Positions 5,054 through 5,323 of a DNA stretch of 5,323 bases are shown here, in pieces. Both the position numbers and the translations under genes were made by a program. The notes below the pieces were generated by a model. It did no database searches and was not told where the DNA came from. It worked only from the letters and a program-made list of their open reading frames with translations. Source of the DNA: Acidobacteriaceae bacterium UBA1795 (GTDB lineage Bacteria; Acidobacteriota; Terriglobia; Terriglobales; Acidobacteriaceae); NCBI GenBank assembly GCA_002314435.1, contig DCFV01000216.1:1-5323 (forward strand), read 5' to 3'. Numbering within the stretch: the first letter of the stretch is position 1; every line of letters begins with the position of its first letter.

Positions 5054-5323
5054 ATGGAACTGAATGCGAAAGTCGCCGACTTCACGCTGGAAACCGACGA
5101 GGAAAAAACCGTAAGCCTCTCCGACTATAAAGGCCAACCGGTCGTTCTGTTTTTTTACCCCCGCGCCGACACCCCCGGCTGCACCATCGAAGCCTGCGGT
5201 TTCCGCGACACATTCAAGAAGCTGGTGGCTGCCGGTGCCGTGGTGCTGGGCATCTCGCGCGACACACCCAGGGCGCAGGCCAGGTTCCGCGCCAAGTACG
5301 ACCTGCCTTACACGCTCCTTGCT
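5054..5323 (+). CDS. bcp: Thiol peroxidase of the Bcp/PrxQ peroxiredoxin family, N-terminal 90 residues
   Basis: Peroxiredoxin that reduces hydrogen peroxide and organic hydroperoxides to water or alcohols, recycled by thioredoxin, normally cytoplasmic. The 90 residues visible, starting MELNAKVADFTLE, match the family N-terminus. FFYPRADTPGCTIEACGF (33-50) holds the peroxidatic site: T40 and C43 of the PxxxTxxC pattern. C48, five residues on, is the resolving cysteine typical of atypical 2-Cys PrxQ/Bcp enzymes, which form an intramolecular disulfide. VVLGISRDTPRAQARF (63-78) is the next conserved block (usually GIS.D....H..F), with Gln in place of the common His. Bcp proteins are about 150-160 residues, so roughly 40% lies beyond the right edge. 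ATG 5054 is supported by the ribosome site and by the family start. It is divergent from the secreted protein with only 14 bases between starts. Confidence 0.93.
   Translation, partial: MELNAKVADFTLETDEEKTVSLSDYKGQPVVLFFYPRADTPGCTIEACGFRDTFKKLVAAGAVVLGISRDTPRAQARFRAKYDLPYTLLA

Noticed and set aside
5124..5129. TATAGT (minus strand) as the -10 box of the secreted-protein gene
   Set aside because: No matching -35 lies 16-18 bases upstream and it is inside peroxiredoxin codons; kept only as a remark in a finding.

Overview
The window is GC-rich, densely coded bacterial chromosome. It holds six main genes, two of them cut by the window edges. The cold-shock protein and the repeat-bearing secreted protein resemble proteins I remember from soil Acidobacteriota (Terriglobia: Granulicella, Terriglobus and relatives). 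That placement is an inference from memory, not a search. I see no phage, insertion sequence, CRISPR array, tRNA or rRNA.

Left half, minus strand: three tightly spaced genes read right to left. First is a PLP-dependent group II decarboxylase (3032 to 1635), then an aldose 1-epimerase-like protein (1590 to 658), then a galactokinase cut by the left edge (646 to beyond 1). Gaps of 44 and 11 bases suggest one operon. Epimerase plus galactokinase points to the entry into the Leloir pathway (beta- to alpha-galactose, then galactose 1-phosphate). The decarboxylase has no obvious biochemical link to this. The decarboxylase/epimerase junction carries a good Shine-Dalgarno serving a 9-codon mini-ORF whose stop overlaps the epimerase start (ATGA), suggesting translational coupling.

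Middle: a 254-base divergent intergenic region (3033-3286) separates the decarboxylase from a single-domain cold-shock protein (3287-3487, plus strand). It contains an extended -10 promoter candidate that would give the cold-shock mRNA a leader of roughly 110 bases, plus two small inverted repeats. A strong hairpin with a T tract (3526-3561) ends the cold-shock gene and may also serve the convergent gene.

Right half: a predicted secreted protein of unknown function (5039 to 3594, minus) has a signal peptide, a low-complexity linker with degenerate repeats around DPDRPTL, and a C-terminal domain with one Asp-rich, FG-GAP-like motif. Fourteen bases away and divergent begins a Bcp/PrxQ peroxiredoxin (from 5054, plus, cut by the right edge). 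Its likely promoter lies inside the signal-peptide codons of the secreted protein. No clearly new biological system is visible. The most notable items are the repeat protein, the mini-ORF junction and the compressed divergent start region.
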